36,181 nucleotides of DNA from Methanobrevibacter ruminantium (GCF_016294135.1 NZ_JAEDCO010000016.1:1-36181); one strand, 5' to 3'; numbered from the stretch's first letter, positions 17,310 through 26,213 are shown. The notes: a model not told the origin generated them from the letters alone. Translations and numbers: made by a program.

Positions 17310-17856
17310 ATGGCTGAGAAAAGATTCTTAAGAGATGACATTTTATTTTCACTATGTGGTCTCAATTGTAGCTTATGTCCTATGTTCATTCGTGGGGGAT
17401 GTACAGGTTGTCGTGAAGGCAGTTCCTGTTACAAGATATGTGAATTTGCTCCCTGTAGCATCGAGCATGGAAACTTGGATTACTGTTTTGAATGTGAAGA
17501 GTACCCTTGTCGAAAGTATGATGGGGTTGATTTGCATGACTCTCTTATTTCTCATTTGAATCAGAAAAAGGATATGGAGAAAGCAAAAAGGATAGGGATT
17601 GAAAACTATCATAAAGAGCAAATTGAAAAGAATGCAATTCTCAATAAGCTATTGAAAGAGTATGATATTGGCCATAGGGATGTGTTTTTTCTGCCTTGCA
17701 GTTAATTTGCTTGAAGTGGATGATTTAAATGTTGTATTAAATCAATCAGATGAATTGACTGAAGGTATGGATTTATCCGATAAATCAGATTCAATGAAAG
17801 GTCTTTTAAATGATATTGCAGAAAAGAGAAATATCGTGCTTAAATTACGTAAATAA
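17310..17856 (+). pseudogene. DUF3795-like cysteine-rich protein, frameshifted
   Basis: The first 125 or so codons begin MAEKRFLRDDILFSLCGLNC and hold many cysteines (CSLCP, GCTGCREGSSCYKIC, CSIEHGNLDYCFECEEYPC), as in the DUF3795 family of putative metal-binding proteins. At 17685-17690 a run of six T puts the reader out of frame and hits a stop at 17703-17705. With five T the frame continues smoothly as DVFFCLAVNLLEVDDLNVVL to a stop at 17856, giving about 181 residues. It is either an inactivated gene or a homopolymer error. The ribosome site is AAGGGAG, eight bases upstream. The function is unknown. Confidence 0.75.
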
Positions 17857-17872
17857 TTTTTTCTATTTTTTT
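17842..17872 (+). terminator. 3'-end AT-rich hairpin at the DUF3795 stop
   Basis: AAATTA (17842-17847) pairs with TAATTT (17854-17859). The restored stop codon 17854-17856 lies in the second arm, and T-rich tracts follow. The stem is all A-T and weak. Confidence 0.4.
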
Positions 17873-18049
17873 ATTTTTCAATAGTTATTTTTTAATAACT
17901 ATTTTTATTTATCTCTATTTTTAATTAAATTTAAATATTTTAGATTATATACTATTCATATTATAATAGTATTAAAAATTTTTCGATTGAAAAGGAAATT
18001 TTTAATTTTTATAATTATCTTAATAATTAAAATATGAAAAGGTGTTATT

Positions 18050-18475
18050 TTGGATATAAATTTAAAAGAAATAGCAGTTTATATTGTCCTTATCATTTTT
18101 GTTCTTATTGCTGCACAACACTTGAATGTGGTTGTATCCGGCAGTATGGAACCTGTTATGTATAGGGGAGATATTGTAGTGCTTGAAAAAGCAAACTTAC
18201 TCGGATTGCAGGAGTTCAATCCTGCTGAAGTTGAAGTTGGAGACATTGTAGTCTACAATGCAGCTTGGCATGAGGGACCTGTTATTCACAGAGTGATTGA
18301 AAAAGGCCAAATAAATGGCACTACAGTCTTTAAGATAAAAGGGGATAATAATGATGTTGCCGATCCTTATTGGGTAACTGAAGGTCAAATTACCTCTAGG
18401 GTTTTAACTTTTAATGGTCAACCTGTAATTATTCCTAAAATAGGATACCTCTCCATATGGATAAGAGGACTTTAA
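18050..18475 (+). CDS. Signal peptidase I, archaeal/Sec11 type
   Basis: A 141-residue membrane protease that removes signal peptides from exported proteins. One membrane helix covers about residues 8-24. Ser32 in VVSGSMEP is the nucleophile and His80 in GPVIHRVIEKG takes the place of bacterial Lys, as in Sec11 and archaeal enzymes. KGDNNDVADPYWV (97-109) supplies the conserved aspartates. The C-terminal membrane helix found in some relatives is absent. The start codon is TTG at 18050, supported by GGTG five bases upstream; no in-frame ATG fits. It probably lies in its own unit upstream of argS. Confidence 0.93.
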   Translation: MDINLKEIAVYIVLIIFVLIAAQHLNVVVSGSMEPVMYRGDIVVLEKANLLGLQEFNPAEVEVGDIVVYNAAWHEGPVIHRVIEKGQINGTTVFKIKGDNNDVADPYWVTEGQITSRVLTFNGQPVIIPKIGYLSIWIRGL

Positions 18476-18585
18476 TATTTCATGATTAATTATATTGGGT
18501 ATATGGCAATTTAAATAATAGTTTCATATCTTAAATCAATTTTAATTAATCGTTATTTTTATTATTTTAATAATAATTTTTTATA

Positions 18586-18664
18586 GAAAATGGATTTAGT
18601 TTTTGTCTATCTTGAAAGTTATTTTATAAGGTTTTAATGGAATCCATTTTCAATTAATTGAAAA
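18586..18664 (+). promoter_or_regulatory. argS promoter enclosed by an inverted repeat
   Basis: GAAAATGGATT (18586-18596) and AATCCATTTTC (18641-18651) are perfect 11-bp arms 44 nt apart. Between them lies a good BRE/TATA block (GAAAGTT then ATTTTATAAG, about 18613-18630), predicting a start near 18655. A second perfect 18-bp palindrome, TTTTCAATT joined to AATTGAAAA, spans 18647-18664 and overlaps that start. Together they look like operator sites around the promoter. Confidence 0.45.
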
Positions 18665-18685
18665 CTTATATTTATCGGTGTTTAT

Positions 18686-20407
18686 ATGTACTTTAAAATA
18701 AAATCTGAAGCTCAAGAAGCTTTAAAAAAAGCAGTTGATCAATTTGACTGTGATTTTGAAGATGAAATTAAATTGGAGTTTCCACCTAATCCAGAGTTAG
18801 GTGATTTAGCCAGTACAGTTTCATTCCAATTGGCTAAACATTTAAGAAAGGCTCCAAATTTAATTGCTCCTGAAGTTATAGAAAAAATAGAACTTCCTGA
18901 AATATTTGCAAAAGTGGAAGCTACCGGCCCTTATGTTAACTTCTTCATCAATCACGATATCTTTGCAAAGCAATTGTTGGATTCTGTAGATGATGATTAC
19001 GGTGCACTTCCAAAAGTTGATGAAAAGATCATTTTGGAACACACTTCAGCTAACCCTAATGGGCCATTGCATATTGGCCACATCAGAAACTCTGTTTTAG
19101 GGGACTCACTCAGAAGACTTTTAACCACTGCAGGTAGAGAAGTGGATACCCAATACTATGTAAACGATATGGGAAGACAATTGGCTATGATTGTTTTCGG
19201 TATGGAAGAGCTTGGATTGAAACTTGAAGATCAGCCAGCTGAAAAAATCGACCACAAGGTTGGTGAATTATACTTTAAAGTCAATCAAATGCTCCAAGAG
19301 GATGAGTCCTTAGGTGAAGGCGTAGATGCAACAATCAGAAAATATGAAGGCGGTCCATCTGAACTTGACGAAAAGTTCGAATATGCTGTAAACAGCTGTC
19401 TTGATGGGGTAAAGGAAACCTTGAAGAGAATGAATGTAAAGCATGATGCATTCGTTTGGGAAGGTCAATTCGTAAGGACAGGCATCGTTGACAAGATCAC
19501 CAATGAATTGTATGAAATAGGATATGCAAGAAAAGAGGATGTTTTGTACTTGGATTTAACTGAGTATGGTATTGACAAGCATCTTGTCTTAAGAAGAGCT
19601 GATGGAACAAGTTTATATTCTACAAGAGACATTGCATACCACATTTACAAATGCAAGAAATGCGATAAGGTATTGGATATCTTCGGTTCTGACCATAAGT
19701 TAGCTGCAAGGCAAGTGGAACTTGCTCTTGAAATACTCGAAGAGATTGAACCTAACAGTGACAAGATGGAAGTCATCTTCTATGAATTCATTACCTTGCC
19801 TGAAGGTTCCATGTCTACAAGAAGAGGAGTATTCATATCTGTTGATGAATTGATGGATGAAGCTGTAAAGAGAGCTAAGGAAGAAATTGTATCAAGAAGA
19901 CCAGATCTCGATGAGGAAACCATTGATGAGATTGCTGAAGAGATTGGTATCGGTGCAATCAGATATTACATTGCAAGATTATCCCCAGAGAAACACATCA
20001 CTTTCAAATGGGATGAGGCTTTAAGCTTTGAAAGAGGTTGTGCTTCAATTCAATACGCTCATGCAAGAGCTTGCAAATTACTTAGAAAAGCTCAAGAAGA
20101 AAAAGGCATTGATTTAGCAAGTCTCCAAGCTGAAGAAAACTGGTCATTGGATGACAATGAGAAAGAATTGGTAAAATTGATTGCTAAATTCCCTAGCTTG
20201 ATTGAAGATTCAGCTAGCATAAAAAGAGTTCATCCAATTGCTCAATACTGCCAAGATTTAGCTGGTGCATTTAACAGATTCTATAAATCAGAACAAGTTA
20301 TCGGTTCTGATGTGGAAAGTGCAAGATTGATTTTAGTTGAAAAGGCTAGAATCACCTTAAGAAATGCATTGGATATCTTAGGAGTTAATGCTCCTGAGTT
20401 AATGTAG
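18686..20407 (+). CDS. argS: Arginyl-tRNA synthetase
   Basis: A 573-residue class I synthetase that charges tRNA-Arg. It has the N-terminal Add-1 domain (about 1-100), then EHTSANPNGPLHIGHIRNSV with the HIGH motif at 129-132, the core, and GSMSTRRG in place of KMSKS, a common archaeal and bacterial variant. The C-terminal DALR anticodon domain (about 450-573) ends in the typical ALDILGVNAPELM. GGTG lies five bases before the ATG. The gene is flanked upstream by inverted repeats around its promoter and downstream by a compound hairpin element. Confidence 0.97.
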   Translation: MYFKIKSEAQEALKKAVDQFDCDFEDEIKLEFPPNPELGDLASTVSFQLAKHLRKAPNLIAPEVIEKIELPEIFAKVEATGPYVNFFINHDIFAKQLLDSVDDDYGALPKVDEKIILEHTSANPNGPLHIGHIRNSVLGDSLRRLLTTAGREVDTQYYVNDMGRQLAMIVFGMEELGLKLEDQPAEKIDHKVGELYFKVNQMLQEDESLGEGVDATIRKYEGGPSELDEKFEYAVNSCLDGVKETLKRMNVKHDAFVWEGQFVRTGIVDKITNELYEIGYARKEDVLYLDLTEYGIDKHLVLRRADGTSLYSTRDIAYHIYKCKKCDKVLDIFGSDHKLAARQVELALEILEEIEPNSDKMEVIFYEFITLPEGSMSTRRGVFISVDELMDEAVKRAKEEIVSRRPDLDEETIDEIAEEIGIGAIRYYIARLSPEKHITFKWDEALSFERGCASIQYAHARACKLLRKAQEEKGIDLASLQAEENWSLDDNEKELVKLIAKFPSLIEDSASIKRVHPIAQYCQDLAGAFNRFYKSEQVIGSDVESARLILVEKARITLRNALDILGVNAPELM

Positions 20408-20408
20408 C

Positions 20409-20497
20409 CAAACTTTTCCAAGTCTTCGACTCGCAAAAGTTTGATCAAAATTTTTTCCTATAGTTGGGAGTGATATGCTCTTCAACTACTTTTTTTA
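20409..20497 (+). terminator. Compound hairpin element after argS
   Basis: The first hairpin is CAAACTTTT (20409-20417) paired with AAAAGTTTG (20435-20443), with an inner stem AGTC/GACT around TTC. A spacer TCAAAATTTTTTCC follows. The second hairpin is AGTTG (20462-20466) with CAACT (20483-20487) plus inner pairs GGAG/GCTC, and then T7 (20490-20496). The same two-part layout recurs after ilvN. Confidence 0.65.
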
Positions 20498-20556
20498 TTA
20501 ATTTTCAAAAATAGATTTAATTTATATTTTTTATATTTTTATGATGATGTTGGATT

Positions 20557-21213
20557 TTAAGCTATTTTTGCGAGTGGTGCATCATCTAAGGATTTTATCC
20601 AATTGATTACAGTTCTGGTTATTGGATATACAATGATTTCATAAATTATTTTAAATGCCCCTTGGCAGATTATCATTGTAATTAAAACCTCATTAGGCAT
20701 TAATCCTGCAAATGCAATTGTAATGAAGATTATTGCATCCAATCCTTCACCGAACAATGTGCTTATTGAACATCTTGCAAATAAGTAATCTGTGTATTTT
20801 TCCTTTAGTATTTTCATAAAATAAGCGTTTACGTAAGACCCTACAAGATATGATATTAAACTGGCAATCAATATCCTTGGAGTGCTTCCCAAAATAATGC
20901 TGAATGCATTTGAAGTCGCAAGATCTGTTCCCGGTAAAAATATTGCTATCTGATATGCTATGGTAGCTATTAAATTTATTATAAAACCTAAATAAATGGT
21001 TCTTTTTGCAAGTGTAAATCCATAGATTTCAGTTAGCACATCTCCAACAATATATACAAGTGGGAATATGACAACGCCGCATGGCAATATTATATCATAT
21101 AATGAAAATGTTTTTGAAGCAAGAATATTTGAAATTATAAGGCATCCGCAAAATAATGCAGTGATTATTGGATATAATTCCATTTGGCTTGGCTTATTTT
21201 TCAAAAAACTCAC
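20557..21213 (-). CDS. Vut-family membrane transporter (queuosine/archaeosine precursor type, YhhQ-like)
   Basis: About 218 residues with six or seven membrane helices. CLIISNILASKTFSL, PLVYIVGDVLTEIYGF and the late FGEGLDAIIFITIAF are signatures of the Vut_1/YhhQ family, known in bacteria to import 7-deazaguanine precursors (preQ0, preQ1 or queuine). In an archaeon preQ0 for archaeosine tRNA modification is the natural substrate, by inference. I favour the GTG at 21213 because GGGTGG precedes it by a few bases; the ATG four codons upstream has no ribosome site. The gene lies 47 bp after the TPR gene and may be co-transcribed with it. Confidence 0.85.
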   Translation of the reverse strand: MSFLKNKPSQMELYPIITALFCGCLIISNILASKTFSLYDIILPCGVVIFPLVYIVGDVLTEIYGFTLAKRTIYLGFIINLIATIAYQIAIFLPGTDLATSNAFSIILGSTPRILIASLISYLVGSYVNAYFMKILKEKYTDYLFARCSISTLFGEGLDAIIFITIAFAGLMPNEVLITMIICQGAFKIIYEIIVYPITRTVINWIKSLDDAPLAKIA

Positions 21214-21260
21214 ATTACCACCCATATTTAAAATATAATTTTGCCAAAAATTTGATAATA

Positions 21261-22247
21261 TTATATCAATTTCTCTACTCTTTCTTTCGCTTCCACTACT
21301 TCAGAGTCAGTGTTGTCGAATTCAAGGAATTTTTCATAGTTTTTCAAAGCGCTTTCATATTTCTCCCTGTCCTCTTGGATTATTCCAATCTCATAATAGG
21401 AGTAGTGATAGTTTGGATTGATTCCAAGTGCAAGAGAGAATGCTTCAAGAGCTTCGTCATCTTCCTCTAAGGCATGCAATGCAACACCTTTGTTGTGGTA
21501 TGCATTTTCCAATTCGAAAATTGTTTCGTATGGGTTGTCGCTGTATCTTTCAATGCATTTATCTAAGGTTTGAACAGCTTCCTTATGCTTTTGAAGCTTG
21601 ATTAAACAGCTTCCTTTTAAAAATAGAATGTTTGAATTGTTTTTGTCAGATTTGAGAGCCTTATTATAGGTTTGTAAAGCGTCATCAAATCTTTGATGAT
21701 TTTCAAGGACGTATCCTTTACTCATTAAATCGTAAATTCCACTTACTTCCACATCCATAACAATGTCATAAACCTTGGAAGCCTCTTCGTAATTTTCCAT
21801 AAGTTCGTAAGTGTTTCCTTTTGAAATTAATGCAGAAAGGTTATTCGGATCTAATTCCAATGCATTATTGAAACAGTCTAAAGCATCTTCAAATTGCTCG
21901 GTAATAGTCAAGACAGTTCCTTTTTGAATGAATTCCTGAGCAGTTGTAGGCTCAATATCCAACATTGCGTTCATGTCATCAATGACTCTTTGCTCATCGA
22001 TTTCCATACTGTTTCCAGGCTTGATGATGTCTTCGTCACTTAATGCATGAGATTCGTTTTCAGCTATTTCCTCATTTTCAGCCATCAATGTTTGGAATTC
22101 TATAGAGTTCATTAATATGTTTGCCACTTCAGGATACTCTTCAATGATGATATCCATGTATCTTGCTGCCTCTTCCCTATTGTTTTCTTGGAGTGCAATT
22201 GTAATTTTGTTCACTAAGTGTTCTAATGCAGGGTCATTAAAGTCCAT
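21261..22247 (-). CDS. Tetratricopeptide-repeat protein
   Basis: A 328-residue helical repeat protein. From about residue 105 onward there are at least five TPR-like units, each with the pattern of a Gly/Ala pair and a terminal Pro or acidic turn, for example EDALDCFNNALELDPNNLSA and EALEAFSLALGINPNYHYSY. The first 100 residues are acidic and less regular. No signal peptide or enzyme motif is seen, so it is probably a protein-protein scaffold. GGGTGG precedes the ATG. It lies between argF (112 bp upstream) and the Vut transporter. A weak hairpin (TTGATA/TATCAA, 21252-21269) spans its stop codon. Confidence 0.88.
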   Translation of the reverse strand: MDFNDPALEHLVNKITIALQENNREEAARYMDIIIEEYPEVANILMNSIEFQTLMAENEEIAENESHALSDEDIIKPGNSMEIDEQRVIDDMNAMLDIEPTTAQEFIQKGTVLTITEQFEDALDCFNNALELDPNNLSALISKGNTYELMENYEEASKVYDIVMDVEVSGIYDLMSKGYVLENHQRFDDALQTYNKALKSDKNNSNILFLKGSCLIKLQKHKEAVQTLDKCIERYSDNPYETIFELENAYHNKGVALHALEEDDEALEAFSLALGINPNYHYSYYEIGIIQEDREKYESALKNYEKFLEFDNTDSEVVEAKERVEKLI

Positions 22248-22359
22248 GTTTCCACCCTTTTCCTAAATACTATAATTAAATTGTTTTTTGAAAATTTTTT
22301 AAATGATTATGGAGTCGTCAAATTGTCTAATCAGATGTTTTATTCCTAAATCAGATTGA

Positions 22360-23277
22360 TTATTGGTTTTGCAATTCTTTCAAGAAGTAGTACAATACTC
22401 CTTTTTGTGCATGCATTCTGTTTTCAGCTTGGTCATACACTACAGAGTGAGGGCCGTCAATCACTTCAGCGCTTACCTCTTCTCCCCTGATTGCAGGCAA
22501 GCAGTGCATGAAGATCACATCATCATCTGCTAAATCGATAAGTTCCTGATTTACTTGATATTCCTTAAAGTCAGCTCTTCTTTTTTCAGCTTCAGCTTCA
22601 TCTCCCATACTTACCCAAACGTCAGTATAGATAACATCTGCGCCGCTTACAGCAGCTTTCACATCACTTGTGATTGTGATTGTGGAATTGTTTGCTTTTG
22701 CATATTCTTCTGCTTTAGCTACAATTTCTGCATTTGGCTTGTATTCATCTGGACAAGCGACAGCCATGTCCATTCCTAAGCATCCGCAAATCAATAAAAG
22801 TGAGTTGCATACATTGTTTCCATCACCTACATAAACGAATTTTCCATCAAATCCACCTTTGTGTTCCTTGACAGTCAACATGTCTGCCAAAGCTTGACAA
22901 GGGTGTTCAAGATTGGTTAAACCGTTAATAATTGGAACATCTGCTTCATCCCTAAGTTCGATGACATCATCGTGTTCAATAGCTCTAATCATGATTGCAT
23001 CAACGAATCTGGATAGTACTTTTGCAGTATCCTTGATAGGTTCTCCTCTTCCCAATTGGATATCGTTAGTGGAAAGGAACAATGCAGTTCCACCTAACTC
23101 ATACATTCCAACTTCAAAGGAAACTCTTGTTCTAGTAGATGATTTTTGGAAAATCATTGCTAACTTTTGATCTTTTAGAGGCTTTTCCTCCATTTTACCT
23201 TCTTTGAAGTCACTTGCAATATCTAAGATTCTAGTGACCTCATCTTCAATATCACTTACTGATAATAGACTTCTCAT
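22360..23277 (-). CDS. argF: Ornithine carbamoyltransferase
   Basis: A 305-residue enzyme that joins carbamoyl phosphate and ornithine to give citrulline in arginine synthesis. The carbamoyl-phosphate motif STRTR is at 47-51, HPCQ at 125-128, and the ornithine-side motif HCLP appears near residue 260 (VIFMHCLPAIRGEEV). DVWVSMGDE is the SMG loop region. Length and motifs are complete. AAGGAG lies four to five bases before the ATG. It appears to start a minus-strand run with the TPR and Vut genes, an unusual companionship for an arginine gene. Confidence 0.97.
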   Translation of the reverse strand: MRSLLSVSDIEDEVTRILDIASDFKEGKMEEKPLKDQKLAMIFQKSSTRTRVSFEVGMYELGGTALFLSTNDIQLGRGEPIKDTAKVLSRFVDAIMIRAIEHDDVIELRDEADVPIINGLTNLEHPCQALADMLTVKEHKGGFDGKFVYVGDGNNVCNSLLLICGCLGMDMAVACPDEYKPNAEIVAKAEEYAKANNSTITITSDVKAAVSGADVIYTDVWVSMGDEAEAEKRRADFKEYQVNQELIDLADDDVIFMHCLPAIRGEEVSAEVIDGPHSVVYDQAENRMHAQKGVLYYFLKELQNQ

Positions 23278-23501
23278 TTAGACTCCTTCATAAAAATTAT
23301 TTAAATCTTAAAAATTCACTAAAAAATTAATAGCACATTGGCTTTATGTTAATTTTCAGTATAATAAAATTAAATATTTATTTTTAATAATATTAAAACT
23401 TATCACTTTAAAGCGTATGCTTTTTATAAAATACTAAAAAAATAGCTGGAAATAAGGGTAAAAAATTAATGATTACACTCATTAAAAATAGATTAAAGTA
23501 T

Positions 23502-23530
23502 TTTCTGACAATCACATTAAAAGTCAGAAA
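23502..23530 (-). terminator. 3'-end hairpin around the stop of the acidic helical gene
   Basis: TTTCTGAC (23502-23509) and GTCAGAAA (23523-23530) are perfect 8-bp arms. The stop codon 23517-23519 is inside the 13-nt loop. The T-tract beyond is short and interrupted. Confidence 0.5.
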
Positions 23531-24500
23531 GTGTTCTTTGCTTCAAATCAGCTTCACGATGTGGTTTTATGTTTTCCTCTCTTGCTAATTTAACAAGTCG
23601 TCTTTGATATATCAAAGCTTTCTTGAACTGATTCTTGTCATTCAAATATGAAATGATTTCTTTAAGGCCTTGTATTTCTTCCTCAATGCTGTATTCTTTA
23701 GCAAATTCTGTCTTATCCTCTGTTTCTAGAATGTCCTCATCATCCTTCTCTATAGGGTTGATTATTTCTCCTAAAGTAACTACACTTTTCTCTTCAATCT
23801 CAGATATTTCATTTGAAATTTCTCCATATTCTTCCTCTTTTCTAATTTCAGGTAATGATTCATCAATTCTATCTTCAGTTGAATCCAATTCGCCATCTTC
23901 TTTTTTAGGTTCAAGGAATTGTCTCAATTTAGATTTGATTGCATCGAGATTGAAATTGGAACTTGCTATTTGCTCTCTAGGATTTTCTAGAATGAGTTCA
24001 AGGTATTGATAGGATGTTTTAGAAACGTTTTCCACAAAGTTCTTTAACTCTTGAGGCACCTTGTTTTCAATGAACTCATCATCATTCTTTATGCTTTCAT
24101 AATTGTCCTTGACCATTTCATTCAAGACCAAAATGGTTTCCAGATTATCAATCAACAATCCACCAGCAAGATAAGATTTTACGATGCCTTCATTTGCCAA
24201 GTTTTGGGTTTTGAGTTCAAGATAATTGTCAAGAGTATTGTAGATTTTCAAAAGCTCTATCTCTTGGCCTTCTTCTAAAAAATGAGTTAACTTGATTTTG
24301 TATTCATTTATCAATCCTACAAAATTATTGTTATTGTAATATTCAACAAGGAGATCTATTTTCAATAAAATCAGGGTTTCAGCGATAGTGCTGTCTAAAT
24401 ATTCGTCACAAAGCTTCAATGCCTTTTGGTATTTTCCTTGTCTTTCTAATTTCTTTACCTTTTTCAAGGTTGCATTTATAGACTTTGCTGATTTAGACAT
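23517..24500 (-). CDS. Unknown acidic helical protein
   Basis: A 327-residue soluble protein with no family I can name. Residues 1 to about 65 (MSKSAKSINATLKKVKKLE, then QGKYQKALKLCDEYL) look like a TPR-type helical hairpin. The middle is helical. Residues about 205-275 are a low-complexity acidic stretch (many Glu, Asp and Ser), probably disordered. The last 50 residues form another helical pair (QFKKALIYQRRLVKLAREEN). The start at 24500 is set by GGTGAT four bases upstream; a GTG three codons earlier is that very site. It follows purD after 122 bp and a strong palindrome. Confidence 0.75.
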   Translation of the reverse strand: MSKSAKSINATLKKVKKLERQGKYQKALKLCDEYLDSTIAETLILLKIDLLVEYYNNNNFVGLINEYKIKLTHFLEEGQEIELLKIYNTLDNYLELKTQNLANEGIVKSYLAGGLLIDNLETILVLNEMVKDNYESIKNDDEFIENKVPQELKNFVENVSKTSYQYLELILENPREQIASSNFNLDAIKSKLRQFLEPKKEDGELDSTEDRIDESLPEIRKEEEYGEISNEISEIEEKSVVTLGEIINPIEKDDEDILETEDKTEFAKEYSIEEEIQGLKEIISYLNDKNQFKKALIYQRRLVKLAREENIKPHREADLKQRTLSDF

Positions 24501-24561
24501 AAAAATCACCGAATTAATTGTTTTAAATATTTATAATCTAAAGTTATATCTAGTATTAGTT

Positions 24562-24590
24562 GTTAATTAGTTAATGAATAACTAATTAAC
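24562..24590. repeat. Perfect 12-bp inverted repeat between purD and the acidic helical gene
   Basis: GTTAATTAGTTA (24562-24573) and TAACTAATTAAC (24579-24590) flank a 5-nt loop. It lies 33 nt past the purD stop and 62 nt before the next start on the same strand. No U-tract follows, so it may be an operator rather than a terminator. Confidence 0.5.
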
Positions 24591-24622
24591 CTTTAGCTAT
24601 CAATCTAAAACAGATTAAAAGC

Positions 24623-25939
24623 TTATTCGTTTCTGATTGCTTCCATATGATCGATACGTTTTTGGATTAAAGCTGCAGTTCCAACGTCTCTTCTATGGTA
24701 AACATTTCCTTTAACTATATTACAAGCTTCTTCAGCTATTTTTTCAGCTTCAGCAATGGTTTCTCCTTGAGCAACAATTCCTAAAGCTCTTGAACCTGAA
24801 AGATGGATTCCATCTTCCTCTTGGCTTACAGCTGCATAGAAGACTTTTGCACCGAGCGCTTCAATAGCTTCCTCATCCACTTCAATGAGCTCTCCTGCAT
24901 GAGGAGTGTCTGGATATCCGTCAGGTACTATGTATTTGCACACAGAAGCCAAGTCTTCAAATTCAACTTCGCTGAGATTTCCTGCAACGATGTCCTTACA
25001 GATGTCAAGCATTGAAGTTTTTAAAAGTGGAAGAACGTTCATTGCTTCAGGGTCACCGAATCTTGCGTTGTATTCAATTAATTTAGGGCCTTCATTTGAT
25101 AACATGAATTGACCGTAAAGAATTCCTTTGTAAGGAGTGGTTTCCTTAGCTATTGCCTTTAAGGTCTCTTTCATGATGTCAACAGCTTCATCATAATCCT
25201 CTTGAGTCATGAATGGCAACAATCCTCCAACATCAGAGTATGAACCCATTCCACCAGTGATCAATCCTTGGTCATTTTCAAAAGCATGAGGGTGGTCTTG
25301 AGCTGCAGGCATTGGAGCTAAGTTTTCTCCATCACAGAATGCTTGGATGGTGAACTCCTCTCCAACAACTTTCTCTTCAATGATCACTTGTGCAAATCCT
25401 CCCATTGCATTATCCATAACTTCCTTTGCATAAGCTTTTGCATCTTGATTATCTTTAAGGTGGTCACCTACGATTTTTACACCTTTACCACCAGTCAATC
25501 CTACAGGTTTCACTACAACGTCCTTTTCATATTCATCAAGGAAAGCACTGATGTCTTCATAGTTATCAAATACCTTGTAGGTCAATGATCCTTTGATTTG
25601 GTATTTTTCAAAGAGGTTTCTCATAAATGATTTGTCAGTTTCAATTCTTGCAGATTCTTGTGCTGGTCCAACACAAGGGACTCCAACCGCTTCAAGAGCA
25701 TTTACAATTCCTTTTCCAAGAGGAGCTTCAGGTCCGATTACAGCCAATTCGATTCCATTTTCCTTTGCGAATTTAGCCACTTCATCAACTTCTCCTTCAT
25801 CTCCTTTCTTAAAAGTGGATATTTTACTGATTCCAGGATTGTTCTTGCTCATGTAAGCATATAATTCTACATCATCTTTTATCAATGCATCACAGATTGC
25901 ATGTTCTCTTGCACCGGTTCCAACAACTAATACTTTCAT
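24623..25939 (-). CDS. purD: Phosphoribosylamine-glycine ligase
   Basis: A 438-residue ATP-grasp enzyme of purine synthesis that couples glycine to phosphoribosylamine. It opens with MKVLVVGTGAREHAICDAL and carries AVIGPEAPLGKGIVNALE, VVKPVGLTGGKGVKI (ATP-grasp lysine and glycine loop), ITGGMGSYSD and LIEYNARFGDPEAMNVLPLL, the standard PurD blocks in order. Length is normal. GGAGAT precedes the ATG. It is divergent from ilvBN, with which it shares a 274-bp control region. Confidence 0.97.
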   Translation of the reverse strand: MKVLVVGTGAREHAICDALIKDDVELYAYMSKNNPGISKISTFKKGDEGEVDEVAKFAKENGIELAVIGPEAPLGKGIVNALEAVGVPCVGPAQESARIETDKSFMRNLFEKYQIKGSLTYKVFDNYEDISAFLDEYEKDVVVKPVGLTGGKGVKIVGDHLKDNQDAKAYAKEVMDNAMGGFAQVIIEEKVVGEEFTIQAFCDGENLAPMPAAQDHPHAFENDQGLITGGMGSYSDVGGLLPFMTQEDYDEAVDIMKETLKAIAKETTPYKGILYGQFMLSNEGPKLIEYNARFGDPEAMNVLPLLKTSMLDICKDIVAGNLSEVEFEDLASVCKYIVPDGYPDTPHAGELIEVDEEAIEALGAKVFYAAVSQEEDGIHLSGSRALGIVAQGETIAEAEKIAEEACNIVKGNVYHRRDVGTAALIQKRIDHMEAIRNE

Positions 25940-26137
25940 TTTTAATCTCCATTCAAGAGTTTTGAGTTTAAATTTCAGATTAATTTTTCATGTCAATAAA
26001 AAAATTAAAATCCTTATTATTATGTTTTATGTTTTTATTAGTATATATTTTTTAAAAAACATATGTTAATATTTATATCTATCTTAGGATATATATTATT
26101 ATATTACAAATTATTGAATAAGATTTTTTGAAAATTT

Positions 26138-26198
26138 CTTGTTTTTTCAAAACAGGATTTCAAAAATTAAAATCATGATTATTGAATTTATTAAATGA
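26138..26198 (+). promoter_or_regulatory. ilvBN 5' leader: hairpin plus seven-codon reading frame
   Basis: CTTGTTTT and CAAAACAGG-type arms (26138-26156) form an 8-bp hairpin with one G-T pair. After it an ATG at 26175 opens a seven-codon frame (M-I-I-E-F-I-K, then TGA at 26196-26198), 15 nt before ilvB. Three of seven codons are Ile, but AT-rich DNA gives many ATT codons and there is no ribosome site, so a leader peptide is speculative. Further upstream, ATAT-T6-A6-ATAT (about 26043-26064) is a near-perfect palindrome. Confidence 0.25.
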
Positions 26199-26213
26199 AA
26201 AGGATGGTTGAAA

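Noticed and set aside
17685..17690. Programmed +1 frameshift in the DUF3795 gene
   Set aside because: The run of T could be slippery, but no stimulatory structure or known precedent in the family is visible; a one-base homopolymer change is simpler.
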